A stretch of DNA of 64,000 nucleotides, from positions 1,886,097-1,950,096 of the forward strand of contig NZ_FOYP01000001.1 of the NCBI RefSeq assembly GCF_900115105.1, read 5' to 3'. Shown one piece after another: positions 7,688 through 16,988 of the stretch. The number at the start of each line of letters is the position of its first letter. Position 1 is the stretch's first letter. A model generated the notes under the pieces. The model worked only from the letters and a program-made list of their open reading frames with translations, was not told the DNA's origin and did not search any database. The translations under genes and the position numbers were made by a program. Source of the stretch: Yoonia tamlensis. Lineage in GTDB: Bacteria > Pseudomonadota > Alphaproteobacteria > Rhodobacterales > Rhodobacteraceae.

Positions 7688-9478
7688 TTATTCCGCAGTT
7701 TGCCCTTCGGTGAATTGCAGCTTGGCCAGCCGCGCATAAAGCCCGCCTTGCGCGACAAGGCTGTCATGCGTGCCTTGGGCGACGATCCGGCCCTCTTCGA
7801 ACACGACAATCCGGTCGGCTTTTTTGACGGTGGCCAGACGGTGCGCCACGATCAATGTCGTGCGGGTCTTGGCCAGCTCTTCCACCGCAACCTGCACCGC
7901 ATGTTCGCTTTCGGCGTCCAGTGCGCTCGTTGCCTCGTCCAAAAGCAGGATCGGCGCGTCGCGCAAAATGGCGCGCGCAATAGCGATCCGCTGCTTTTGC
8001 CCCCCAGAAAGCATCACCCCGCGTTCGCCGACATAGCTGTCATAGCCATCCGGCAGCGCAGTCAGGAAATCATGCGCAGCGGCGGCTTTGGCGGCTTGTG
8101 TAACCTCTTCGTCGGTGGCGGTAGGGCGGCCAAAGCGAATATTTTCGCGGGCGGTATCGGCAAAGATAACAGGGTCTTGCGGCACAAGCGCGATGTGCTG
8201 GCGAAACGCTGCGCGTTCCATATCACGCAGATCCTGCCCGTCGATACGCACAGCACCCTCCTGCGGGTCATAGAACCGCTGCACCATATGGATCATCGTG
8301 CTTTTGCCCGCGCCGGACGGTCCGACAAGCGCCACGGTTTCACCAGGTTTGATATCAAGATCAATGCCATGCAGCGCCGGAATATCCGCGCGCGACGGGT
8401 AGCTAAAGTGTACATTATCAAACACCAGCCCGCCTTTGACGGGCGTCACCACAGCATCGGGTTCGGCAGGGTCTTGCACCGTGTCCTGAATGGTTAGCAA
8501 TTCGACTAAGCGTTCTGTTGCCCCTGCCGCGCGCTGGAGTTCCCCCCAGACTTCGGACAGGGCCGCAACCGCGCCGCCGACCATGATCGTGTAGATCATG
8601 AATTGCACCAATCCGCCTTCGGTTGTTTCGCCCGTGCGCACATCTTGCGAACCCATCCGCAAAAACAGCACAATCGCGGAAAACACCATAAAAATAACCA
8701 ATGCCGTCAACATCGCGCGGGTGAAAATCCGCCGACGGGCCGAACGGTAACTTTGCTCTGTTACGTCATCGAACTTGGCGCGGCTGCGGTCCTCGTGGGT
8801 AAAGGCCTGCACGGTTTGCGCCGCAAGCAATTGTTCGGATGCACCGCCGCTGGATTCCGCGATCAGGTCCTGGTTTTCCTTGGATTGGCTACGCACCCGC
8901 CGGCCAAGAATGACCATCGGTATCAAAACAACCGGAATCGGCCACAGGACCATGACGCTCATCTTGACGGATGTCAGCATCATCAGCACCACACCCCCAA
9001 GGAAAATCAACACGTTACGCAGCGCGATTGAAGCAGAACTACCAACCACCGACAGGATCAGTGTCGTATCGGTGGTGATCCGGCTAAGCACCTCACCTGT
9101 CATGACGCGTTCATAAAATGCAGGGCTCATCCCGATCATCCGCGCAAAAACCGCCTTGCGAATATCGGCGACAATCCGTTCACCCAGCCGCGTGACAAGG
9201 AAATAGCGCAGCGCCGTCCCTACCGCCAAAAGTCCGGCAAAGGTCATCATTGTTTTGAAATGCTGCGCCAGCATCGTGCCGTCATCAGCGCCAAAATTGT
9301 CAACAATCAGCCGCGCTGCAATTGGCAAAACCAATGATATCGACGCCGTAAACACTAGCGCAAGCGCTGCTGCGATCACGTTCATGCGGTAAGGTTTCAA
9401 GAACGGCCATAACGCCCTGAGCGCACCCACCTTTTTGCCGGGTGTGCGATCTAAACCAATCTTCGGGGGTCGGGCCAT
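7688..9478 (-). CDS. ABC exporter, fused permease and ATPase (MsbA/LmrA type)
   Basis: Half-transporter of 596 residues that would work as a homodimer in the inner membrane. The first 320 residues hold the six-helix transmembrane domain; the ATPase has Walker A GPSGAGKST (386-394), LSGGQKQR (490-497), Walker B ILLLDEATSAL (510-520) and the H-loop His in IVAHRLATV. This layout is shared by lipid A flippase MsbA, multidrug exporters and BmrA-like proteins, and I cannot choose among them. The gene is monocistronic by spacing; the upstream ribosome-binding site is weak (GAG 7 bases before ATG). Confidence 0.93.
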   Translation of the reverse strand: MARPPKIGLDRTPGKKVGALRALWPFLKPYRMNVIAAALALVFTASISLVLPIAARLIVDNFGADDGTMLAQHFKTMMTFAGLLAVGTALRYFLVTRLGERIVADIRKAVFARMIGMSPAFYERVMTGEVLSRITTDTTLILSVVGSSASIALRNVLIFLGGVVLMMLTSVKMSVMVLWPIPVVLIPMVILGRRVRSQSKENQDLIAESSGGASEQLLAAQTVQAFTHEDRSRAKFDDVTEQSYRSARRRIFTRAMLTALVIFMVFSAIVLFLRMGSQDVRTGETTEGGLVQFMIYTIMVGGAVAALSEVWGELQRAAGATERLVELLTIQDTVQDPAEPDAVVTPVKGGLVFDNVHFSYPSRADIPALHGIDLDIKPGETVALVGPSGAGKSTMIHMVQRFYDPQEGAVRIDGQDLRDMERAAFRQHIALVPQDPVIFADTARENIRFGRPTATDEEVTQAAKAAAAHDFLTALPDGYDSYVGERGVMLSGGQKQRIAIARAILRDAPILLLDEATSALDAESEHAVQVAVEELAKTRTTLIVAHRLATVKKADRIVVFEEGRIVAQGTHDSLVAQGGLYARLAKLQFTEGQTAE

Positions 9479-9576
9479 TTGTGTCTCAATCTATTGCTTA
9501 GCGCAGACATAAAACCGCCCCGCCCAATTCACAAGGCGCAGCTACAATTAACCGTTATACAAATTGAAAGGGATTT

Positions 9577-9650
9577 TGGAGCGGGCGACGGGAATCGAAC
9601 CCGTGTCATCAGCTTGGAAGGCTGAGGTCTTACCATTACACAACGCCCGC
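9577..9650 (-). tRNA. tRNA-Gly (anticodon UCC)
   Basis: A 74-base cloverleaf with the 7-bp acceptor stem GCGGGCG/CGCCCGC, a D arm containing GTAATGGTAA-like loop bases, anticodon loop CTTCCAA giving UCC, and a T arm with GGTTCGATTCC. The discriminator T and the CCA end are encoded in the DNA (9577-9580 read on the minus strand). The sequence closely matches the well-known bacterial tRNA-Gly UCC pattern. It stands alone between the ABC exporter gene and the giant exported-protein gene. Confidence 0.97.
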
Positions 9651-9725
9651 GCTCGGGCTTTCAATATGCGAGCCCATTTGGATGGTCAAGCGTCCAGCGA
9701 CCACTTTGGCGCGCAAATCGGTCAA

Positions 9726-12700
9726 CTATTGCCCCGTCTGGCGCGCGGCATCCGCCAAAGCGCGCGCAGCCTCTTGCGACATAACGGGCGCATAGGGCTG
9801 ACCGGGGGTGATCGTGCCTTGCAAATGCAATGTGGCATAGAAATCTTCGCCACGGCTGGCCGCCGCATTTTCAAGATCGCGTAGATGCGCCAGATCAGCA
9901 GGCGTCGCCGCGCCGCGCTGCACCCTGTCGGCAAGCTGCGCAAAATCGGCCGTGGCTTGGGGCGGCAAGACGGTATAGCCTTGGCGTGTCAGCGCTTCGG
10001 TCTCAAGCGCTGCAATCGCGCGCAACTGGTCATCAAACGTGGCATCGGGCCCTGTGACCAGCGTCTCTAATATATCTTCGGGCACCCCTGCCCCGCGTGC
10101 ATTGGCCACGGCTGTCACCATCGTGCGCGCGGCATTGGCCCGCGTCACAACCGCCCGCGCATTCACAAAGGCATCGCTGCGATGCGTTGGCACCGCGTCA
10201 TTGGCCAGACGGTTTGCAATATCGGAACGCGCTGCGGCATCCGCACGGGCGGCTGCGGTTTCGAGTTCCGCCAGCCGGTTGTCGACCACGGGCGAAGGCG
10301 CGGACGCGGGCGCGGGCGCGCGAGTCAGCGGGCTGTTTGGCAGTGTGTTAAAGTCCAGATCGCCCACGCTCCAAGGCGCGCTGTCGGATGCAGGTGTTGT
10401 CGGCGGCGGCGCGAACCCCGCGTCGGCAACAGGCCCAGTGGCGCGTGCAGGGCTGGCGGGCGGCGCAAAGGCAAGATTATCAAAACCATCCGCAAATTCC
10501 GCCACATCATCCAGCAAAGCGCCTTCATCCACCATGCCGCGCAGGCTTGCGATGGCATCAGGGGTCATCGCGGGCTGGAAACCATCGGCGGTGGAATAGC
10601 GGCCCGTGCGGGCCAGATCGTCAAAATAATTGCCACCGCGCGCCGCCGCATCATCAATGCTGGCACGCAGCGCGATCAGATCACCGGGTTCGGGCTGTCC
10701 GGCCAAAACCCGCGTCATGCGGCCTTGCAAGGCGTTGCCATCTGCGGCCGATTGCAAGAAGTGGCCGGATCGGGTCAACAGTTCGCGCTGCGCATTGCCG
10801 ACAGGGCCTAGCCAGCGGCTGATATTATCCGGCCCCGCAATACCCAAACCGCCGACCAGATCCATGATTTCCGCCTCGCTCGCGCCAAGCCCGCGCAGCT
10901 GGTCAACCGCCGATTCCAGCGCCTCTTGATGCGCCATGCCTTGGCGCGCGTCCAAAACAGGCTGCAAGGTTTCGGCCAGATCTTCAGGGGCAAGCTGCGC
11001 GTAATCACCGCGTTGCCATGCTGTAACGATGCCCTGCACACGGGCCTCCTCGGCTTCAAGCATCTGGCGGCGGCTGGCGACCAGATCGGCGGGATTATCG
11101 AACCCGGCTACAGGTGTCGGCGCGGTATCCGCCGCGGCCCCCGGCTGGATCACGGTTTCGTCCAGCCCGGGCGTGGCATTGCCCGGCCCCGGCTGGATCA
11201 TGGTTTCATCCAGCGCGCCACCCGCGTCAGCATCCCCCGCCGCGCGGTAAATGGATTGGTCCTCGACCCCGCGCATGGATTCCAGATTTAGCCCACCCAG
11301 ACGGCCGACCTCATCAGGCATCGGGATCGGCGTCAGCCCGCCTTCGGGGATGGTCAGCTGCCGTTCAAGCCGCAGCGCATCATAAAGCGATCCATAGGTG
11401 CCGCGCAGGTTTTCGCGCAGTGCGGAAACGGCTGATACCGGCCCGTCTTCGCCCGCAATGCGTGCAAATGCGCTGGCGTCATCAAGCTTGGCCGCGCCTT
11501 CACGGCCCATTTGCCGCAAAAAGTGGAACTCCTCCATCCATGCGCGCATTTCGCCGTGGCCCATCCGATGCGCAAATTCGTGAATAAAGGTCGCCGCCAT
11601 ATCATCAAGCGTGCGCACACGGGACGCCCCGCCCGTGATCGCATCATGCCGAAAGAACGGGTTGACGGCGATTTCATCAATCGGAATTTCGCGCCCGTCC
11701 GGCAGCACGCGTTTGGGCGCATAGCCCAGAAACGGGCTTTCGGCATCAAACCGCAGCCGCACGTTTCCGGCATCCAGATGCGCCAGAAATGCCTGTGCGG
11801 TCTGGTTGTCATTGGGCGGCGCGGCCGCGCGGCGGATGATATCAAGCACCCCGTCTTGCACCTCTTGTTGCAGCCCCGGGTTATTGCGCCAAAGCGCGAC
11901 CTGTTCGGGTGTCGCAATCGGGCCGTTATCGGCGCGCCGCAGCGTGTTCATATAGCTGCTTTCAAGCCCCGCAAGATCGTCGATCTCGCGCCGCAAGGCC
12001 TGCACCATCGCGGCGCGTTCCGGGCCGATTTCGCCCCTGCGGATCGCGTCATAGACGCTGTCCCAATCGCCGCGGTGCGTGTCCCCAAAGACCAGATCGG
12101 TGGTCCGGTTCAGATCATCCGCCGACATATTCGGCGTGCGTGAAGTCATGAATTGCACCAAAGGATCATCCGCCATATCGGGCGGCACGCGGGTGCCGTC
12201 TTGCATCCGCACCCAGTCGTCGCCCACAGCCGCCCCATCCGCAGGGCGCGCATAGGCCGACACCGGCGGCAGATTTCCATCCGTGATATCAGGTAGCCGC
12301 GCTGGCGGCGGGTTTTGCGTCAAAAGCGGGATATCAGGCCCGAGGCTTGCCGGCGCTTCGGGCAAGTCAGGGATCGGATCGGGGCGCGTTGGCACAGTTT
12401 CAGCCGCATCCGCGCGCCGTGGCAGCGCAGGCCCTGTTTCGGGGCGCGGTGTTACGGGTGGGGCCGCGCCCGTGGATGGTGCGCCAATATCCAACCGGTC
12501 GAAATCATCCGCAGCCCCCGCAGGCGGCGCACCGCCATCGCCCGCCATGCGCCCTGGCGGCGGCAAATCATCCGCAGCACCAATCCCGTCGGCGGCACGA
12601 ATTTCGGCCTCAAGCGCGTCAAGCGCGGCCGCGCGCGCGGCGACAGGTGCGATTTCAGCGGCGCGCGGGTCGCCAAGGTTGCGGCTGATCACATCCTCGG

Positions 12701-15700
12701 GCACGCCGGCGCTGCGCGCATCGGCAACACGCCCGTCGATCGCATCTTGCAGACGCGCGGTCTCAAGCGCCTCATCCGCACGCAAGGCTTCTGCCGCATA
12801 CCCGCCATCGCGGGCCGTATCGGCGGCGCGCGCAACCTGACGGTCCGCAGAGCCGCGCAAGGCTTGCGTGCGCGCATCAACCTCGGGCGGTGCGGCTGTG
12901 CGGCGCGGCAGACCTTCGGAGGCGGCACGGACAGGCTCTGCATCCGCAATTTCCGCCGGGTCGCGGGTGGTCGGCGCATCAGCGCGCGGGGTTTCAGCGC
13001 CGGGGGTTTCAGGGCGCACATTTGTTGGCACATCTGTGTCAGGCGCGCGCGCATCAGGGCGCGGGGTTTCAGGCTGCACGCGCGCAGTCGTGCCCGCATC
13101 ATCCGCCGCACCCGCATTTTCAAGCCGGTTACTGATCCCTGTGTTTTCAGCGGGTGGGGCATCAGCAGCGGGGGTGCGCGTGCCTGCGGTGCCGCCCGCC
13201 TCGACCAGTTCGGCATCCAGCGCATCAAGATCATCAGCCCCGGATCGCGGTGGCGTAATTGCACGGCCAGCATCAGTAGGCGTCACATCCGGTGACACAT
13301 CGGCGGGCCGCGCGGCGCTGACATCTTCAGCGCTTGCAAGCCGCGCGACATCGCCCGTTTCGGCCGCCCCCCCCGCGCGGTTGGCGGCGGTTGCTTCGTC
13401 CAGCCAAGCCAGCGATCCGCGTTCCAGATCGGTCAGGCTATCCGCCCCGCCTTCGGCTGCGCGTTTTGCTTCGGCGCGCGACAGGAATGACAATAAATCG
13501 ACCTTCTCTGCCTCGCTCAGATTTGTGGCTGCCGTTCCGCTGCGCAACCGCGCGGCAACATCCGCGCCGCGCCGCGCCGAGAGCGCATCGCTTACCAGAC
13601 CCGCGCTGCGATACGCAGTAAAACCCGCCCCCACACCAGAACCAAGCACACCAAGCGCGGCCTCGTACCATGTCTTGGCTTCGGCGCTTTCCATATCCAG
13701 CCGTTCGGTGCCAATCACCGGCGATGCGCCGCGCGCGAATGTCACGTTGGATTGGTCTTGCAGGTATTCGGGAATTTCAGTGGCCAGCGTAAAGGCCAGA
13801 TCAGCCGTATCCACGCCGAGCGTGACAACCGCGCTTAGCACGCCTTCGCCCAGAATGGCGCCTGCGCCAACCGATACTGCCGCAATCGACAAGGCGATCA
13901 TCGTGTTATCAAGCGCTGCGTAATCCTCTTGGGCTTTGACGGCGGCGGCCAATGTGCCAAGGCTGCTTACCCAGCCGCGCGCGGCCAGATCGGGCTCCCA
14001 ATATTGGCGGTCGGGTTCGCGTTCTGTGCGCAGGCGTAACAGATCCGGCAACAGATCACGCGCCACCGCGTCAAAGCCAAACCCCGTCAGTTGCAACAAT
14101 TCTTGCGCATCGCAATCGCCCGCGGCATTGCCTTTGGCAATCGAGGTTTCCATATGCCCGATAAACACATCCAGCGCCGCGCGCGTCTGCGCCAATTGCC
14201 ATGCGGCAAATTGGTCTTGCGTCAGCGCCCAGCGGCGGCGCACCCAATCAGCATTATTCACCGCCGTAAAATCAAGCTTGCTGCCATCGGGGGCTGCAAT
14301 TTCAATACGGTTGATCGGCAGATTGCGATCAAACACCTGCCCCGACATCAGGCGGATGAAATTGCGCGTTTTATCCGTATCGGCCCGAATGGCGCGGTAT
14401 TCACCCAAAATGCGGGCCATCTTTTGGTTAAAGCGGTCGCGCAGCAAAATCATCGCCGCATGATCGCCAAAGGTCACGCGCAACGACCGCCGCGAAAACC
14501 ATTCCGAGAAATTGCGATCAAACACGATCCGGTTGGATATTTCGTCAGATTCCTGTGCCGCAATCCTGCGAAAATCGATTCCCGTCATATCGTGGCAGCG
14601 CGCCGCGCGTGCCAGCGCCTCTGTCCACAGCCCGTTGACTTCGGCGGGGCCGGAAATGACCGGCACGCGCAGCAATGCAGGCGTGGCGCGGATTTGATCG
14701 GGGTTGGCAAGCATAGCCTGGATCACTTGCCCCGCCTGCACAGGCAGCCCGATTTGCCCCGCAACAGGCGGCGGCGCGCGGTGCGCCTGCACCGGATGAT
14801 GCAGTGCAATCGCGGGGCTCAGGTAGGTGTTGCCGTCACCGCCGCTAACGCGGGTCAGGGTGATCAGGTTCGGATCACGTGGCGCGGCATCCGGATTGGC
14901 CGCCGTAGCGTCCGGCATTTCAAGCGTCACGGGCTGCCCGTCAACGCCCAGCCGCACGCCGATTGTTTCCATCGGCAACCGCCCCGCAAGCCTGACACGC
15001 ACAAAGGCGCGCTCCATCGGGGTGACACGCGCAGTGGGTTCAAATTCGTCCTCGCGGATTTCGCGCACAAACGCCAGCTCGCCCAGCGCATCGCCAAAGC
15101 CCAAGGTCCAGACCCCCGCTGCCCCGTTCATCTTAAGCAATGTTTCACCGGGCAAAACACCCGGCTCTAGGGTAGCCGTGACCAGAAATGCATCCTGCCC
15201 AGCCGCAGGCCGCGACCCGCGCCGTTCAAAGGCCCAGTCGAAATCATGGCGCAACACCCCGTTGCTCCCAACGTCCCTGTAATCCCCGCGCAACGCATAG
15301 CGGATCGGGTTGCCTTGCGCGTCGAAAACCACCCGATCATCGGCACCGCCACGCGGAAAATTCTGCCCAATGACCAAAAGTGTGCGCCTGTTATGCCCCA
15401 GATTGCGACCTTGCGCGTCAAACGGATAGGGGTAGGAAATACCGGCCTCGTCTTGGTGGAACTGGTCGGTGACAACAAAAATTTCTTCAATAATCGGGGT
15501 CTTGTTCCGCCAAAGCGCCGTGCCGCTGGCGCGCGGCTGGCCGGCATTGTCAAAGCTTTGCCAAAAGCCCTGCAAATCGCCCGTTTCCGTCTGGCCCAGC
15601 CGGATTTCAATGTCGCGCCCTTGTGCGGCATCAATGGTCGCGCTGGCCGTCGCCGCCGCATAGGTCAGCACCATCGTTCGCGCATTTGCGGGCACTTCGA

Positions 15701-16988
15701 ACACCTGTGCAGCGGCCGCACCCAGTTCCAGATTGCCCGCAACGCTGGCTTGGGCGGGCGGGTTTGGCGGTTCCGGCCATTCGCCGCGCAAGCGCAAGGT
15801 GAGCGCGCCCGCATCCATGCGCAGGGATACGGCCTGCGTGGCGTAGCTGCGGTCAAAATCTTCAAGCGCAAGCGTGACCGCGCCATTTGCATCAATCTGC
15901 ACAGGGCCGCCAAATTTGATACGCGCCGGATCGGGGTGCTGGTGTTCGGCCTCCCACGGGCCGGCAAGCTGGGTCAAAAGCCCTGCAAGTTCCGGTGCAA
16001 CCTCTGGCCCGGGCAATGCCGCGCCCTGCCCGGGCGCGAGCCTGATCGGCCCCGAACGATAAAGCCGCGCGGTGATTTTGGTCAGCACCACGCCGGTTGG
16101 CGCGGCCCCTTCGGGGGTTAGCAGCACGGTGATTTGGTTTTCGGGCGGGGCGGTTTCAAACTGCGCCTCAATCACATAGGGCCTGCCATAGGTCAGCGGC
16201 ATCGGCGCTTGCCGCCAGCGCCAGCGTCCATTTTCCGCAGGGCCGGATTGCGCCGCCACACGCAGCTGCGCGCCACCACCAGGCAGGGCCACAGTGACCA
16301 TCAAGGGCTGCGCCAGCCTGAAGGTTGTCAACACCGCGAACGGGGCCACCACGGGAATCTGCACAATCAGGGTTTCACGCAGCTGCGCGGCCTCGGTTTC
16401 GGTTAACATGCGGCTAAACCCGATCAGCCGCAGATGCGCAATCTGGCTGTCGCGGCGCAAAGCGGCCGCGGTTGCGGCTGGCACTTCGGCCCCGATATCA
16501 AGCCTGCGCGCACCAACCGCAAGCGTCAGCCGGTAACCACCGTTTTCGGCTTGCAGCAACGGGCGCACCATAATCTCGGCGCGCGCGGCGGTCGGCAACT
16601 GGCTGCGTGCGCCCGTGGTGCCTGTGCCACCCCCGCCCACGCCGGCATTTTCCATCGCGGCAGCAACGCAGCCCAATTCGCCAACAATCGACCCGCCCGC
16701 ACAATTCTGGGCTTGTGCGCCGTCACCAGTTCCGTCGCCGCTTTGGTCTGCGCGCGCCCCTTGAAACACCAGCCGCGCCGCGACCGGCCGACCCAAACCA
16801 GCCGAAGGCGCGTCAGGCAGGGCGTCGATAAAATCAGCCGCCGCTGCGCTCGCGTCCTGCACGGCCCGCGCGGTATTCGCGATTGCATCGTCCAGATCAT
16901 CAAAAACGTCATCTTGGGCCGCAACTGGCAAAATCCAGACCCAAAGCAGCAGCATCAGCCCTGCGGTATGTGCGAAAATGCGGCTCAT
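9726..16988 (-). CDS. Giant exported protein of unknown function with an HExxH motif and C-terminal repeats
   Basis: 2420 residues, not recognised as a whole. Residues 1-24 form a clean signal peptide (basic start, hydrophobic LMLLLWVWI, cleavage near VAAQD). Residues about 120-800 look like several beta-rich domains; about 1025-1080 contain a hydrophobic Ala/Gly/Val stretch that could cross or insert in a membrane; about 1130-1600 are Ala/Pro/Asp-rich and probably disordered. A zinc-protease-like motif HEFAHRMGH lies at 1803-1811 inside a conserved-looking segment (about 1590-1880). Near 1920-1950 DETxIQPG occurs twice. The C terminus holds degenerate repeats (about 2030-2150 and 2298-2412). 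Its ATG overlaps the stop of the beta-helix gene by 4 bases, so the two are translated together. The strand is supported by unbroken reading over 7.2 kb. A surface protease, adhesin or toxin-like protein are all possible. Confidence 0.88.
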   Translation of the reverse strand: MSRIFAHTAGLMLLLWVWILPVAAQDDVFDDLDDAIANTARAVQDASAAAADFIDALPDAPSAGLGRPVAARLVFQGARADQSGDGTGDGAQAQNCAGGSIVGELGCVAAAMENAGVGGGGTGTTGARSQLPTAARAEIMVRPLLQAENGGYRLTLAVGARRLDIGAEVPAATAAALRRDSQIAHLRLIGFSRMLTETEAAQLRETLIVQIPVVAPFAVLTTFRLAQPLMVTVALPGGGAQLRVAAQSGPAENGRWRWRQAPMPLTYGRPYVIEAQFETAPPENQITVLLTPEGAAPTGVVLTKITARLYRSGPIRLAPGQGAALPGPEVAPELAGLLTQLAGPWEAEHQHPDPARIKFGGPVQIDANGAVTLALEDFDRSYATQAVSLRMDAGALTLRLRGEWPEPPNPPAQASVAGNLELGAAAAQVFEVPANARTMVLTYAAATASATIDAAQGRDIEIRLGQTETGDLQGFWQSFDNAGQPRASGTALWRNKTPIIEEIFVVTDQFHQDEAGISYPYPFDAQGRNLGHNRRTLLVIGQNFPRGGADDRVVFDAQGNPIRYALRGDYRDVGSNGVLRHDFDWAFERRGSRPAAGQDAFLVTATLEPGVLPGETLLKMNGAAGVWTLGFGDALGELAFVREIREDEFEPTARVTPMERAFVRVRLAGRLPMETIGVRLGVDGQPVTLEMPDATAANPDAAPRDPNLITLTRVSGGDGNTYLSPAIALHHPVQAHRAPPPVAGQIGLPVQAGQVIQAMLANPDQIRATPALLRVPVISGPAEVNGLWTEALARAARCHDMTGIDFRRIAAQESDEISNRIVFDRNFSEWFSRRSLRVTFGDHAAMILLRDRFNQKMARILGEYRAIRADTDKTRNFIRLMSGQVFDRNLPINRIEIAAPDGSKLDFTAVNNADWVRRRWALTQDQFAAWQLAQTRAALDVFIGHMETSIAKGNAAGDCDAQELLQLTGFGFDAVARDLLPDLLRLRTEREPDRQYWEPDLAARGWVSSLGTLAAAVKAQEDYAALDNTMIALSIAAVSVGAGAILGEGVLSAVVTLGVDTADLAFTLATEIPEYLQDQSNVTFARGASPVIGTERLDMESAEAKTWYEAALGVLGSGVGAGFTAYRSAGLVSDALSARRGADVAARLRSGTAATNLSEAEKVDLLSFLSRAEAKRAAEGGADSLTDLERGSLAWLDEATAANRAGGAAETGDVARLASAEDVSAARPADVSPDVTPTDAGRAITPPRSGADDLDALDAELVEAGGTAGTRTPAADAPPAENTGISNRLENAGAADDAGTTARVQPETPRPDARAPDTDVPTNVRPETPGAETPRADAPTTRDPAEIADAEPVRAASEGLPRRTAAPPEVDARTQALRGSADRQVARAADTARDGGYAAEALRADEALETARLQDAIDGRVADARSAGVPEDVISRNLGDPRAAEIAPVAARAAALDALEAEIRAADGIGAADDLPPPGRMAGDGGAPPAGAADDFDRLDIGAPSTGAAPPVTPRPETGPALPRRADAAETVPTRPDPIPDLPEAPASLGPDIPLLTQNPPPARLPDITDGNLPPVSAYARPADGAAVGDDWVRMQDGTRVPPDMADDPLVQFMTSRTPNMSADDLNRTTDLVFGDTHRGDWDSVYDAIRRGEIGPERAAMVQALRREIDDLAGLESSYMNTLRRADNGPIATPEQVALWRNNPGLQQEVQDGVLDIIRRAAAPPNDNQTAQAFLAHLDAGNVRLRFDAESPFLGYAPKRVLPDGREIPIDEIAVNPFFRHDAITGGASRVRTLDDMAATFIHEFAHRMGHGEMRAWMEEFHFLRQMGREGAAKLDDASAFARIAGEDGPVSAVSALRENLRGTYGSLYDALRLERQLTIPEGGLTPIPMPDEVGRLGGLNLESMRGVEDQSIYRAAGDADAGGALDETMIQPGPGNATPGLDETVIQPGAAADTAPTPVAGFDNPADLVASRRQMLEAEEARVQGIVTAWQRGDYAQLAPEDLAETLQPVLDARQGMAHQEALESAVDQLRGLGASEAEIMDLVGGLGIAGPDNISRWLGPVGNAQRELLTRSGHFLQSAADGNALQGRMTRVLAGQPEPGDLIALRASIDDAAARGGNYFDDLARTGRYSTADGFQPAMTPDAIASLRGMVDEGALLDDVAEFADGFDNLAFAPPASPARATGPVADAGFAPPPTTPASDSAPWSVGDLDFNTLPNSPLTRAPAPASAPSPVVDNRLAELETAAARADAAARSDIANRLANDAVPTHRSDAFVNARAVVTRANAARTMVTAVANARGAGVPEDILETLVTGPDATFDDQLRAIAALETEALTRQGYTVLPPQATADFAQLADRVQRGAATPADLAHLRDLENAAASRGEDFYATLHLQGTITPGQPYAPVMSQEAARALADAARQTGQ

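Noticed and set aside
12315-13295. Rightward open frame of 326 codons opposite the low-complexity part of the giant gene
   Set aside because: It mirrors the Ala/Pro/Asp-rich repeats; no ribosome-binding site and no family.
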